Shown in pieces: positions 1 to 15,300 of a stretch of DNA of 64,000 bases. This DNA is from Branchiostoma floridae (taxonomy: Eukaryota; Chordata; Leptocardii; Amphioxiformes; Branchiostomatidae). The stretch covers positions 12,983,567 through 13,047,566 of the forward strand of contig NC_049985.1 in assembly GCF_000003815.2 (NCBI RefSeq), given 5' to 3'. Both the position numbers and the translations under genes were made by a program. The notes below the pieces were generated by a model that ran no database searches, was not told the origin of the DNA, and saw only the letters and a program-made list of their open reading frames with translations. How positions within the stretch are numbered: the stretch's first letter is position 1; the number at the start of each line of letters is the position of its first letter.

Positions 1-3000
1 GCATCAAATTATGTGACCAATTTGATCATGAACAATGTCTGAGATAGTATAATACAAGGTGGATGGGAAATAAGATGCTAGAAAGATAACATCTATTATC
101 ATAATACCGGTACGTTTACGACGAATTCTCTAGCCATACTGATTTGACAAATCCCCAACGCATCATTTTCTCCAGTTACATGTTGCTGTTTTAGGTTACC
201 CTTGCCACTTCTTCTGTGTAACTTTTCTGCCACTCTTGTCCTGCTAAAAGCGTAATATCGTAATTGTAACACGCCGCGGAATTACATGGCGAACGGGCGC
301 GTGGTTGGGAGGGGGTACAAAATACCGGTAGGAAGAAACACGGCACAATTAACTGCCGGTATGTACATTTATACATCCTCTGATGTTCCTTCCTTTTCTG
401 TCAGTAAATGCATAAAACATAAACCTGCATGAGCATACAAAATGTCATGAGAAAACGGACGTATACTGTCAAGAATTTTCATTTAACTTCTGTCCGTCAC
501 AACCGCTATGACGTAACACTTCACTGCTAGCGTAGATATAAAAATGGCAGGAAAATGGCTGCGTACGTTCAATTTTGCCCATTCAGTCGTAGATCCGGGC
601 TATTATGCAACGGTTCTTCACACTTTTACATGAGTTGTAGGTCACCAACAGAAATTCAAGATTGTTGTTGAATCATGTTCGTCTTGTGCCGTGAGCATGT
701 GTAATTATGATCTATATAAATTTGGCAATGAATGTGACAGTGTGTTCGTCCCACGACGAGCTGCGTACCCCGAAAAAGATACTGAAAACTTTTGGCCTTG
801 TTGTCTTCGAATGCATTGTTATCGATGCTTTGTAAATGATGTATTGGACACCTAGATGTCTGAAGTGTGCACAGCTCAGAAATAACTATTGTTGCATGTG
901 TAGATCTCTTTAAGTTCCAGTATTTTTAATCTACCGGTATAAGTCTTACTACCGGTATTTTACCAATGCATGTTAACAGTTGAGTAGCATACTGAACAGC
1001 TTACATTTCATAATGTATTGACATCATTAAAATGTCATCAGTTGGTCAAAATAATGAATGCCTTAGGCTGGTCACATAACTGGTATAAAAGGGCCATTTC
1101 TTCCAGATGGAATCTGCTGTAACAGTTATGGTTGGTAGCTCATGCCTGTAGCTATGTTATTGTATGTGGCAGCTCAAGTATATTATTTCAATACTGAATG
1201 AGATATTACTTAATCTAAATCTGAAGAGGTCTGCCATCAAAGCCACTGATAGTGTGATTTGTTTGTATTGACCTTATTTATCTAGGGAAAAGGGACCAGA
1301 TCTCGAGGGTAGAGATGATTTTCATGTCTTAATAATTAGCCAGCAGGATGCATTTTTGTGGTTGTAGGCTTGTGCAAGGGACTGTGACTGTAGGAATGAT
1401 GATGTTGCTGGAAAAGAAAATTGTGATATTTATCAATGGCCACTCTGATGACTCTAAGGGATGTCCCTATAAGACTCGGACTCTAGGTATAATGTACATA
1501 CTAGTAAATAGGCAAACCCAATCAAGTAATGTGTCAGCCACAATAATGGTAAACATTGATTTTTTACTTGTAGAATTGATGAGAATGGCAAAAAGCTAGA
1601 TTGCAATATAAACAAATTTCACAATATTACAAATTTACTCACTGAACAATTTATCGAATTTTGGTAATATTCAAACCTGTAGTGCTTCATTGCTCTCACC
1701 ACTCTGTACAAAGTAGTTCAGGCCCTATAATTAACTATGTGATGTAGCCCAGTACAAATCACTGATTTTGACTGGATGACATAAGCATAAATTTCACCCT
1801 GTAATTTCAAAGAATGAAGAATGTTCTAGAACTCTTTGAAGGACACTGTTACATCATTTGGATGCAGTGGAATTCCGGAACATCATCTTCAAGGTCATAA
1901 TGTCATCAAACCATGAAGAAAACATGGCCATTACTGAAATCTGTTGATTTCATGGAACACTTTCCCCGATGATAATCAAAGAGCTTTCATCAATATACAT
2001 GTAAGCATCAGTCAGTAGGACTATATGGAAAGCCTAAAAACAGCGATTATCTATGGGAGGTGGTTGCAGTGCAATCAAATCATGGAGTAATGTAAGTACA
2101 TGATATTATGATATCTGTAATAATACCAATTAGATAACTTTTAGTGGAGTTGCCTTTTTTTAGTGTTGTCATGATCTGACTCCACTTTATTCTTGGCTCA
2201 AAAGCATGACCAAAAGTGACCACATCAGTATATGAAAAGTTACCCTCTAAAATAAACACCAGCAAACATACGAAGTTGCTTTACTTGTAAAATGTAATGT
2301 AATGTGAATGCATATGCCTGGTTCTGCTTGGCCAGGCCAGAGATCGATAGATATCATCCCTGCACCTTAATGAGAGTGTGTTACATGTATCCCCAGAATT
2401 AATGAGATTGCAGCGGACCATTCAGGACTTACTCAAGATGAAATGCATGTAATGAAAACACCAGTTTCAAAGTCTGGCAAGGGACCAGATTTCGCACATC
2501 TGCTGCATGCAATATGAACTTACTTTTGTGTATCAAGTGTTGTGTAATTTATTTCTCAATGTTTTTATATAGCCTGACATGTGTCAGACTGTCATATGTT
2601 CTTTTTGATATGTAATCTCTTCATCAGAACAGGTCAAATGACATGCTGTTATGTTCCATGTTGCGGTTGACCTAAATTGTACAGATTAATTATTTATGAA
2701 CCTGACTTAGGCCACCTTGAATGCTGTACATGCTTGTACATGTAGAACTATTGGTGACATGTGGTAATTGCAGACATTGTAAAAGTTAAATGCAACAGTA
2801 ATGTTTTACTCTTTACGACTTTTCATTTCCACTTTCTAATGTTACTCAATTTCACACTCGAATTGGTCTTCAGTAATTTGGTGCAGTTCTAGTTACATCT
2901 GTGAATTAGGCTTCTTATAATGATTACAAATTGTTCTACAGGGAGCAAGTAATGAAATAACAAATGTTACTTGACGAAACCACCTTTTTTGGTACAATCT

Positions 3001-3369
3001 TAGGTCACAAGGATATGTCATTTCTTTTCCATGTATGGCTTGTGAAAAATCATTTAAATTTCTGTATGGACCATCAGTCATGTTGTTTGTGTTCCCTCAA
3101 TCATGTTGTTCCATCCCCGGAACCGGAATAGCAAATCAGGCTCAATCAGTGACTAAATTGGACCTGTGTCTTAACCCTGTGGAAATGTTTGTTGCTGATT
3201 GCTGCATGCTCAATGACGTATTCATGACAAGAAGACTTATACACTGATCTGTGTCTTGGGAAGGAAGCTAGCTAGGTCTATGCATCTCATTGTTGTGCAG
3301 CGCGTGACTTGATACAGTCCAGGTGTTGGTAGGTGAGTGATGGCAGGATGATGTTATCTGTTTGTCCAG
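1..3369. other. Non-coding stretch upstream of the first visible PDE2A exon
   Basis: I see no exon here that continues the PDE2A reading frame upstream of 3370. The N-terminal region of about 200 residues known in vertebrate PDE2A is not recognisable, so those exons probably lie before the window or do not exist in this isoform. A CpG-richer patch at about 240-330 and a TATA/CRE-like promoter near 508-543 are the only structured parts. The rest is AT-rich with no long open frame. Confidence 0.6.
508..543 (+). promoter_or_regulatory. Possible TATA promoter with an upstream CRE-like site
   Basis: A CRE-like TGACGTAA lies at about 509-516 and a good TATA box (TATAAAA) at about 537-543. A pyrimidine-rich CA initiator-like sequence follows about 35 bases later, and ATG codons begin at about 544 and 554 in short open frames. 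This could be an internal promoter for a short PDE2A isoform or for an unrelated transcript. No exon joined to 3370 was found to prove it. Confidence 0.3.
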
Positions 3370-6300
3370 ATTGCTACCTGTTACAGCCGGTTGAAGCAGG
3401 TGCAGATGCAGCAAGGCTCGGCCATGTCGCACGCTCCGGCCCGCAGACAAGATTCGGGGACCATCGACACTCAGGCAATACTACAGCTCTGCGGTAATCC
3501 TTCTGTTTTTCCTGTTTCACTACTTGTTGGTATTGGCTTACACTTGATATGATGATGGACAGCCACTCCTTCTGGAGTATGGGGGTCTACAGGTTCAGCG
3601 TCCTTTGTTGACAGGCTTTCCTCGCCTTTCTCTTTATATACACTTTGGATGCTGATGCATGTAATCTACTATGTTAATATACAGAGACTGCAAGATATGA
3701 TAGAGCTATATATAATAGATACCTATTCAGTTGCATGACTACCTCTTTTTCAAAACAAGGAACCAAAAGTTGTGTTGTCTTGATGCTTTAAGATAAGGAG
3801 TTCATAGTATCTATAGTAACTAAATAAAGTTATATGAGAAATGTCACATATTATTTACTTAAATTTTGATGCATGGTCTTTATTCGGTATTTTCCGCCAT
3901 TGCAAAATTTTGTGTCACAAAACATAATGAAGCAGGTTAAATTTTTAGGTACCATTGACCTTCACTGTCACCCAATGTCACCCAAGGTCACTCACGGTCA
4001 CATGTGGTTCGAGCAGCAAACAGAGAGTTTCCCTTCATTTGTGCTCTTTACAGTGTGTGTCTTTTCCCTCATTCCAGCTGACCTTTATGACCAAGATGCC
4101 CCTGCCCTACAACTGAAGGTCATCAGATATGTGAGTAGAATCCTCTTCATTTCTCACAATCACACACATCTTCCAGATGACCTATTTTCTGGTACCATTA
4201 GTGTAAGGTTAGATGTAGGGCAGGGTAATTGACTGTTACTAATGTCCTAACACTATGGTGTGAAAATACTTGATTAAGATAATGCTTGATTAGGTAGGGT
4301 TGCATACCGGTACAGAAAATTCAGGTCCACAAGTCCAGGTCCAGACCTGAACCTCGACCTAGTTATTTGTAAATTGGCGATGCTCAAAACAATGGTTCAT
4401 TTTGCTACAAAGGAATCTGTTTGGTGGAGTATCCTATCTTCATGTAAACAACCATGAACCCTAACTGCCTCTGTTAACTTAGACCAAGTTTGTCTGTAGA
4501 AACTAGAAACTTTAAAAAATGGTTTTGTTCCAGTACACTGTACCAGTACCCACCTCCACTTGAAGGTCTTCATAGGGCAACAAAAGGCTCAAAAAACATT
4601 GTAAAGTAAACTATTATCTCACTATGGAACCTAGATATTGTCAAACAAATTTTTAGATAAAAATATCAGTTCCTTACTATAATAAACTTGTTACCTTGCA
4701 TCTTCTGCAAGCTCTGCTATTTGCATAAGTGCAGTTATTACATACGGCAACCTTAACATTGCTAAGTCATATTATCAGTCACCTTCAACTGGCATTTAGG
4801 AAGGGTCCCTTAAAGCTTAATGCATCAGACTTGAACTTGCCTATACAGCAGAGCAGAGGTTAAATCATGGTAACAAATGTTGTCTTTGATGGAACTTGGA
4901 AGTAAGCCAAACAGATAGAGTGGATCTTAAGTCATAAGGGAGTTGTGTAAGTCAGTGTATTCCCAAGGAGCTCGTAGAGCTGGTATTTTATGGGTAAAGT
5001 TTGTACATTAGGCAGTGTAATTAGGATGGTGATTCTTTTTACTGTCAGAGAAGCTGCTTTTAAAACTTTCTGCTGTATGTTTAGAGTTGTAAATGTTTGC
5101 TGTATGAGGAATTCTAACACAGAGGAAAAGTACCGGTACTATTTTCTGCATTTAAACAAGGCCCCAGAACTGAAATGGATTCAATAGTGAATCAAACAAG
5201 GCCCCATAGGATATGTTCTGGCAGACATGTTGCACTATTGAACCCTTTGCATGCAATAAATCTATGTAGGGCACATAATTAATCTTCAGTGTATAGTCAT
5301 ACACCAATAATGTGACAGACTTACTGAGATTCATGGCTCTATTAAGACCGGATGCTATAGATTATCTTTAATTGTTGCCCAAGAGCTGCATTAATTATAG
5401 ACTTGTGTTGTGTTGGATTGTATTTTCTATACCGGAAATAATGTGGTGCCTTGTGATTATTGAACTCTTCAGTGAGATGTGACCCTTAGTCTAAGGTAAA
5501 GTTGCCGATTTGTGTACAAAATGTATTTGTTATAATGAAAGATAGTATAAAAATATCTGATACAAATGTATCATGTAGCCATAAAAATAGATACAATGAT
5601 ATGTGAAGTACCCCATAATTTGAAGGTAGTGGAAAGTTTAAGGTTGTCAAATGGAGCCCTTTAAGAAATGAAAAGTAAAAACAAAGCAACTGCAGTTCAG
5701 CACCAAGGCCTGAGCATAGTGATTTGGCACCACTAAAATGTGACAGTAGACTTACACCTTAGCTGCTTGTGTGTTTTTCATCACATTTGAACAATTTCAG
5801 AAAATGATAGATGTGTAGCTCACAAGCTACTGCTCCTTTTGCTGCTTACATCTTTCTGGACTGCTGTAAGAGATCCAGTGATTTTGCTTCACCGGACTCG
5901 AGCAGTTCTCAAGGGTGGAGGGCAACCAAAAAATATTAGTTTGAAACCCTAATGCCACCTCAGAATATTCCCATCCTCCTACGCAGGGACATCCTACAAC
6001 GAAACTGCCTGTCTGGATGTACCCTGCTTTCTCAACCGTCACTCTTAGTTCCTGTTGACATCTCCCCCAAACCAGCTGTCAGCCAATCAGAGAATAGGCC
6101 TTATAGTTTTCAAAAGGGGTCTTGCATATATAAGGGTAAGCTTATTGATATCTATAAGCAGGGCAGTCAGGAACTAAGGGTGACAGTTGAGAAAGCAGGG
6201 TACATCCAGACAGGCGGATTTGCTGTTGGGTGTCCCTGCGTAGGAGGTTGAATATTCCTAACATTTGGTTTAGGAAATGCAGCAGCATCTTTCATATTGT

Positions 6301-9300
6301 GTTACTGATCCTGCACTGCATTTTAGTCAAATTTCCTAACCTTATACCCTTTCTGGAGTAACTCTTCATGAAATATCACCTCAAAGTGTGTCAAAAAATA
6401 CCAAAAGTTCGCCATAGATCATGACAGGGAACATGGTGAATATATAATGGAATCAATACCAATATAACAACAACAGGACCAGGGATTGTAAGTCCAGCCC
6501 AGTGACATGTAACAACCTCTTGATCTCAATGTTGAGGAAAGATTTATTTTGCTGTAATTTTTCTGCTCTCTGAGCAGAGTTTTGCCAAGGGCTTTCCTGA
6601 AACTCATAATCCTAGGATTAACCCCCCCTATGGGTCACATACAGTAATGCTTCATCAACCCTGCTTGTGCATAATGGGACCTACCCTCCGCCTGGGAACA
6701 CAGCCAGGCACACGACTGAATTATGGAAAGGTCATGAACAGAAGTATTACGCTGGAATCAGGCCGATTTTGATGAGTGATACAGCAGCTATGCTGTAGAT
6801 ATAACTCATTACAAGAAGGTATCTGACAGTGATATGTAATATTCAGACAGCAATTAAAGAGGAGTAGTAGCAACATATTAAGGAGTTTCCACCTTTCCTT
6901 GCAGCATTTGAAGACCTGATATTTCTAGCTTAAAACTGTGAGGCACACAAAGTCTCGAGATGTGACTGGTTTGTGTATTGATAGCTTACAAATTTCAGCC
7001 TCCTACATTATGGGTTTAGATTTAGGTTCTTCTGTAAATGAGACAAGGTTACTGTTTTGTATCGCAATTCTAGACTCAGAGGAAACTACCCCTGTAAGTT
7101 ATGTCTGAACACACTGTTGTGGCCCTGCCTGCACATACTGGCTATTCTGCATGAAAGCTAATGTATCTTTACAGTATTTCTGATTCTGTGCTGGCCAAAT
7201 GAAGATGCACAGTCATCAACATCACAGCTAGTTTGGAAGAAGTCCAAACTTGCTGCATCAAAAGTTAAACATTTTCAGTTGTATCTATCCCTTATAATTG
7301 GCAAAAAAAAACCTATCCACCAAATTGATGTGTGATACATACTACATATCTGCACAAATTCTTATCACATTCCAGAATTTGAAGTTGTCCAGTGACAGTC
7401 ATTTAGTGCCAGTGGTGCGGACTATATGATGGAACTTAAACGACAGTGTGGGAAACAACCAGACATCAATCACACCTTCACACAATACTCATTAAGACAG
7501 ATGAAGACTCCATAATATTGCAGTTGTGTGCCCATAGCTCTTATCTGTAACAACAAAGTAGCACCTTACACATTGGCCACCAGCATCATTAGGGTCCTCT
7601 TCAACATGTTATGGTGGCTCTGGCAAAATGTGGTTCATGCCAGAATTTTTTTTAGATATTCTCAAATTTCTTGCCATTGTAGATTTTTTTTTTCAAATTG
7701 GTTAAACCATATCATCAGCATTGATTGAAACTTAAGTCATGTATTATTATCTACTTTTGACATCTGATGGAGATTGTTGGCATTGATCAGTGCTACATGA
7801 GCCATCTCAAACTATTGAGAAAGCCCCAACGAAAAGGAAGGACGCAGCTATAACAATATGTAACCATTCCTTAGTACTGTGGGCCTTGTAGGGTCAATGG
7901 CAAGCCCGCTGATACATTCATCCATCTCTGTCATGCCAGCATTATCCCATTATAGAAGCCCTGTCTAACCACAAGTGTTTGCATAATACTTGATGCAGCT
8001 ATTCTCTCTGCTGTTTACGTTTTGTCAGCTTGTAGTACCCCTCTGGGGCAGGGCGGTCTTGAGGACGCATCCCTTTGCCCCAGAACAGAAATTTGCTTGG
8101 TGGGACGGATTGAAAATCTTGTCTACTCTTTAAAAAACAACACAACACTGAACGTCATCACATGAAATTGATAAAAATGTATATTGAAGTTTTTGACTGT
8201 CATTCAACACAAGAAATTACTCACCTCGAATTTTTGGTAGCACCAATTATACCAACACAGGTGCACTTTCATGCTTAGGATAACAAATTATTTTTGTAAA
8301 CGTAAAAGGACAATGGAAATTGACAACATGGGCTCCCAAACAATAAGTAAGACGGAAAAAAATGAAAGCTTGAAACAGCCTTACTTTGGGGACACTTTGT
8401 TCTTCCAAAAGACGCATTTGTCAAACATTTATCTGTGTATTCTGTGTATTTGTTTAATATTGTTTGACCTCTTCATCTTCATGAAATTAGTGGCCGTTAA
8501 GCCAAACACAGTATGGGTTTTCAAGGTTGAATAAACACAAAACAACATAATCAAGTAGAAATTTTGCACGGGTTTAAACAAAAGGTATTCTCTTTTAATC
8601 TGATGTTTAATTTGTAGGAAGATGCCTATAATTGATGACATGTTTTGTGTATTTTGATTGTAGTTACAAAAGGTAACAAGAGCAGAGTGCTGTCTCCTAT
8701 TGCTTGTTGCTGACGACACAGCGGAGTTCTTCTGTCAGGTAAGTTTGATCAAAGATGCTAAGACCACAACAATTCAATTTGTGAGTACTTTCTTTGACTG
8801 AAAATCAACTTATGCTTGACTTGAAAAGCAGCATGAAAAAGATCTAAGGGGGGTCTGTATCTTGGTTCTCCGCCCAGTTTTTAGAGTGATCATGTTTTCC
8901 TCCCAGCCCTTTGTTTTTATCTTTAACCTTTTTCTTAATTTTTGCTAAAAAATATTTGAGAAGTTTCAACCAAGAAAATAAATTTGTGTGGCTAAACAAC
9001 TTTTCACCTCTTGATGACCTTTATTTAACCTATAGCCAACAATAAGACACTCAGGAAATATCACAATAGATCAAAATGAATTAAACTTCTTCATTGTAGG
9101 TGAGAAGTTATCATTTCCTATTGTAACTGTTATAAACCAAGATTCATAATGTTCATGGTGTCTCCTGGCGGACCATAGAGTTGATAGACAGGCATGACTG
9201 ATTTAATGAGGTTACAGGGTCCATTAGCTGTGTTGTCCTTATCGTGGAACACTGCAGCTTAATACCCGGCCATGACAGAAAGTCAATACTGGGTGTTTTT

Positions 9301-12300
9301 TATTCATCAATGAAGGATCTTATATGGGAAAAGTCATTCTCTATAAGATTCCTCTGATAAAGATAATTTACATTTATTTCTTTTACCAATTTGTTTGCAG
9401 TACTTGTAGTACACTCATTTGTTTTTATTGGTACATGAGTTGTAAGGAGATATAACATATGCATTTGAAAATATGTGTAATTGGTGTATAGATGAAGTTG
9501 TATAGCACCTAAATGTATGATAATGATTTCTCATGACCTACATGTATTGTGTGAAGTTTCAGGAGTAAGGGCAGGTTGAGATTCAGTCTTGATCAGCTGC
9601 AAATCACAAGGTCCTCTTTTGAACAGAGTAGAGAAACTTTGTAGGGAAGAGTAGAGAAGCATTGTAGTTACAGTATGTTTTTGATGCATTGAAGCTAAGA
9701 GCTTTTCTATTGGCTTCATTTTAACTAATTTCTCCCCGTTCCATTCCATGCTGATATTAATGCTGATGAACTGTCTCACAGGTGATTGGAGAACATGTGT
9801 TAGAAGAGGAGGTGCGCTTCCCTGTAAGTACTCCATTACTGTCCTACTGGTAGCTTATCTCAAAGTGGTTTGCAGAGCCTTTTGCTCTTAATGATGCACT
9901 TCATTTGATTTGCTCACAAATGATGTCGTACTGACGTCAGTAGATAGCTGATATGCTGGGAGAAGCCAGTGTTAGTTGTCCTTCCTTTTTGTGCTTGAGC
10001 TTAAGTGTGCAAGTTGGCTTCAGGGTGCCAGCCATAAATTAGGTGGAGTTGATAAGATGGAACAAGTGTAAGAGCATAGCGACACAGCCTAATTACTATC
10101 TGTTGTGTGTAGGAAAGAGTTTGGATCTAACATTTTATCTCTATACATTGTGAAACATTTTTTTTGCTGCTAAGAGACTACTACACGTGTTGCCTGTACA
10201 AACTGTAGCTAGAAATAACTTTGCAGAGTGTTTATGTATCAGCATCTGTTAGAGGAAAGTGTTTCATATGTGTTTGAGTTGCTGTAACCTGTATACAAAC
10301 TGTCACATGAAGAAAATCTCAAAATATTGACTCAGAAAAAGCTCAAAGTTGTCAGGAAACATTGCAGAAGGAATGCCACTGGCTATAACAATTTAGTACA
10401 GGAGCAGTCTGTTGTAAGAAGTTTGTCAGGGGCTTGTAGAAATGCTATTTGTACCTCCTTCTAAGATTTTATATGAGAACATCCCTTACATCTTTTATCA
10501 TCGAACTCATGGAGAAATGATAGTCTCCAATAACAGCTCCCCTTTGATGTGCTTGAATGAGAAATTTCTTGTCACAATGGGATCAGTGCAAGACACCGTG
10601 ATCTCAACATTATCACCTGTAATTTAATGCCAGCTTTGTCTACCTCAAGGGCTTCTTATAGACAAATTCTTTCCTCAGATAGAAGTATTGCAAACAGAGA
10701 TCTCATTGGTCCTACTAAGCATTATAACTGCCAACTTTTGAAGCTGGCTGTCAGACTAACAGGTGGTCTGTCTGTGGTGCTGAAACTATTGTAGTTATGA
10801 GAATGTCCCAGATATGGAACAGAGCAGGTTTCTGATGTCTGCGATAAGTGAATTCACCAGAAAAATAACTTTACCTAGATTTCAGTGCCTTTGTAGCCAT
10901 CTGTATCTCTAGTACAAATGTACATCAATCATATCATATCGCATATCACAGCAGACTATAATCAATCCTTCCATCACAGTATTGTAGTGTGCATTGTTTC
11001 ATCCAAATGTTATCTGCTGTCTGTACTTACAAATGTCTGCATGTTATCTTTACTTTAGTCTGCTTGAAAGCTATGTGCATAAGTGAGATAGCAAAGCTGT
11101 ACTATATCAGTACATATAGCTTGGAGTGAATTCACAAGTACTGGTGGAGATGACAAAAATCAATAAAATCAATGTTGCATAAAGTGTATGAACTGATTGA
11201 GTAGCTGTGGGCATCCCGCTTGTGTGAGATAAGGCTGTACATGCGTCATGGAGGGATATGTTTGTCTCAGATATGTCTGTAGACTTCTTAAAGGTGGACA
11301 GAGGTGGAGGAAGACTAAGATGGAAAAGATTTTCAAACATCCTGTTATTATGTAGCCTGTGTATGAGGAAAAACTGGATTGATTGTTACATACCAGAAAG
11401 TTGTACAACTTCCATTCAATTTTGCGGTAGGGAGAAAGTGGAGTGTTTGCAGTGGTTTTGAGTCTGCAGGAGCGCAAAAGTCATATAAAGTAACTGAAAC
11501 CTGAGCGTCTTTATGGACAGGCAGTTGGAAACCACCTACTATCACTGATCTAATCATGTCTACCCTCTGGATACTTAGTACTTGTTGAAAGTATATCCAG
11601 TGTTCAAAGATCGGGTCTGTGTACATTCTGTGCTTTGTAAATTTTTATGTGTCTTCCCTATAACAGGTGCCTCCAATACAGCATAATAATGTACGATATA
11701 AAGTACACACACATAGCATTTAGACAAGGGAGTTGGCAAGGAGAAGACAGAATAAAATTTTCATGGGGGGTCACTACAAAAGCCAAAAATATGAAATCAC
11801 AGGGAATATTTCTGCATTGACAGTTACTCATTGGTATGGCTGTGCCAATATTTTGATTGCAGAGAAACTGTAAATTGTTTGCTTTAACAAACTGTTGGAT
11901 TTTCAGCATTGAAAATGTTTTACTGATAATTTGTAAGCTGCTTATAGAATCTATTTGGCCAGGTAGCAACACCAGTAACCCAATGATGTAAGCATCAAAC
12001 AAAATTGGGTAGTGGACATTATAAAGCCATTGATGAGATCATCACATCACTTTTGATCATATTTTTTGCTTTAAGTTGTAAGGATACACAGACCTTTTGT
12101 CATACATTCTCATACTGGTAAATAAATATTTTCTTTTGAGTCTTTTTACAGTGTTTTTTTTTATATGTCCACGTCCTGTCATCCTCCATACCAATGAAAT
12201 TAGTACTTTGTCGAAATCTCTCTTGTTGCTGATTTACTACTCAGGTAGTATTCCTATCAGAATCCTTATGGGATATTCACCTCGCAGACATCATTTCTGA

Positions 12301-15300
12301 GGCTGCAATTATTCCAGTTGACAAGCTATCAAAATTGGTGATTCATCATCCGCAAAGAATAGGCATTACTACACATAAAAGGTATGCAATTATTTTGTCA
12401 TGTTTGCCTCGGCAAAAGATGGAGGAGGTATCAGCGTTTTGAATAGAGAAGGTTTAAGTTCTGATTTTGTTGCTAAGATCAAGCCAAGGTTAATTAGAGT
12501 GCTTATAGTATTTCACTTCAACTCAACATGAAATTTGATATGCTAATAGATTCCATGAATGTACTTATCTTTTGTTTTGGGTGCCATGTTGGCTTCCCTA
12601 CTTCAAAGAGGTACTTCTTATCAACTTGCAACAGTGTAGCAACATACCGGAACCTTTGATTCTCAAGAGGGTTGAACCGTTGAGGCATATTGAACTGTCT
12701 AATGTAGTTAACAGCTTGGGTTTGATCTTTTATGTGGTGCATTTGATTTGAAGGGTTAAGGTCACCCAATGGTATTTGCTTATGTATACTAGATGATTGT
12801 GTATGCAAGCAATGGAATGAAAATCATTTTACCTTTTGTTCCCACTTATGTTCTCCCAGTTTCTCATTTCCACAAGATTCTATCATTTTTTTAATTTTCA
12901 CCCAACAATAATGAAGAGAACATGTTGTTTCTGCCAGCCCCAAATGCCACTGTGTTTTGTCTGATGATTTTGTCTGAGGCTCATTGTCATGACTGGCATG
13001 ACTCCATCACATCCTACAGAGTTCCTTTGGGTGCCCTTTCTTGCAGCATAGTCCCAGTAGCCCTCTTTACCAGCCTCTAAACTGCTGAACAATGTGAACT
13101 CAGCTACTCTTCCCACCCACCGGTACCCCTGGGACAGCCATAGATGGTTGTAAATGTGTTACAACTTTTGCACAAATGGTTATATTACAAATTCAGTGGA
13201 GATGTTGGTATTTTACTGCTGTTAGGTGGCTTACTGTCAAGAACATTTAGGCCTTGTATGTTGTGTAGATGTCTTTCATGACAAATTGAGATACAGTGTA
13301 TCTGCTGCATGGTTATGAAGGTCTAGATCAAAGAGTACTGAGGGCTTCCAGTTATCTATGAAACCAAGGAGCTTTTATATCTTCGATGGAACCAACTGTT
13401 TGGTTTTTGTCATGGAAATGTTAAAGGTAGCAGAGTAGGAAGAATTGTTAGAGTGTTGTATGAAAGCAGGCCCTTGGTTAGGTTGACTAGGTCGACAAAT
13501 ACTAACTTCCTTTGCAAAACTGTGTTTCTAACAAGCTCTGTTTTTATAGTCAAAGTCTAACTTTTGTTCCATTTGTTTCTGTTCTTTGCAAGATTACTTC
13601 AGCAGTAATATGTCATGAATATTCACTTTGTCTAAAAGCAGCCAGCCTAAGTTAAATACTGTATTGATTGCTTTACATGTACTTAGCTCATAAAGGTTCA
13701 TTAGGTAGTAGCAGAGAAGATGCCTCTTCATTTAACTTTAGCCTGCTTGAGTCTGAAATCCTCCAACTTTTCCTTCATCTCAAAATGACCTGCTTTAATC
13801 AGTCTGTTTGGTCAGCACATTCTTTAAGTCAGGGGCTGAGTCCAGGTCTTACTGAAGACAAATCTGGCAAGGAACAGGAATCATGGGGATATAACACAGT
13901 AAGACATGGGCGGCAGGGGTGCATCTAGATAAGGTCCTCCAGGAACAGGAGTTTTCTGAAGAAGACTTTGGCTCTGACATGGTCTTTGAATTGTTATATA
14001 TCTAAGAGCATATTTTATGCTGTATGTCAGCAACAGTATTAACTGGTCCTATGGTTATGGCAGTGACACTGTTGTGTACAAAGTAGTTTGTGTGTGGATA
14101 CACATGTACATGTATTATATATTCATTGCTCAGTAAGTATGTGAGTTAAGCAGTCGTCCTCATATGAGGTGAAGCAAGCATGATGCTTGTTCTTATATAA
14201 AGCAATGCAGCTTTGCTATGACCCATGTTCAGTCGAGCACACTTTAATCCCTCCTTGTCTTAATATAAGTAAGGGTGTTGAGTTCTTGCAAGATTTGACA
14301 CCTAAGGCCAACCCCATACATTCCATTGACATACTAGAGTATGCTTGTCTTGTAATGTTTGGATTCACCCAATCTAACCAATATGGCAGCAGTATACAGC
14401 CATGCCAGGGAGGCACAAACATAGCATTTTCCTATTCAAGACAACTTCCCTGGTAGATTGGCTTGTCAGGTTGGATTTTAAGGTTGCAAAGGTCGGGTTT
14501 CTCTCCTACAGGGAATCTTTCCATTTTTGCAGGAAATTTGCACTCAGAGAAGATTTCATGGTGGGTGTTCTGTCTCCCTGCTGTCTGCTTCTCCACGGTG
14601 TCGGAGACAAGCTGTCTCCAGACTGATCCCCCTGTATATGGTGCAGATATGTCCATTGTAGATCACCACTTTGTTCTTTAATTACAATGATTTTGACGCC
14701 AGATTTGTAGCAGGGGTGGCACGTATCAGCATGGGACTGAAGGTGTCTGCCATTGATAAGGGGTATTATGGAACAGTACTTCTGTGCAAGGAAAGGAAGA
14801 AATAAAGGGAGAAGTGTTTAGAGAAGACTATATGAAAGTCTCTGGAATGCACCCTGCTGTTTTAAGCCTAGCTATTAATGGCAACCCACAGCAATTGCTC
14901 CTGTGGCAGTGCATTTAATGCACTACTGCATACGAGCCTTGACACATGCTGGCTCTTTTTCAAGTTGTATTGATCAATACAAAATTGGCAAAAATAATGC
15001 AGAAAATATTTGACACTGAATGTCAAGGTTTTGATGGATTGTTTATGACTTTTAATGTGTTAGATAGCTTGAGTGATAATTTACATCATTTTATGCTCAT
15101 TATGCAGATCTAAATTTTATTTGCATAATTAGTAAGGAAAGTTTATAAATCTGCTGTATTCCATAATACATGTAATACTTTCAAACTTGTGACTGGTTAA
15201 CTTAGAAAGAGAGGAATATTTGACATGTCAATTATGCAAATGAAGATTTAATTTGTATCATTTATGAGAAAATGAGGCCCTACAGTTGTCAAAACACAAT

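Noticed and set aside
5827-6251. Two similar peptides ([11 protein letters not shown]...VGCPCVGG) on opposite strands, suggesting a gene family
   Set aside because: They are the two inverted arms of the MITE at 5972-6249 read in opposite directions.
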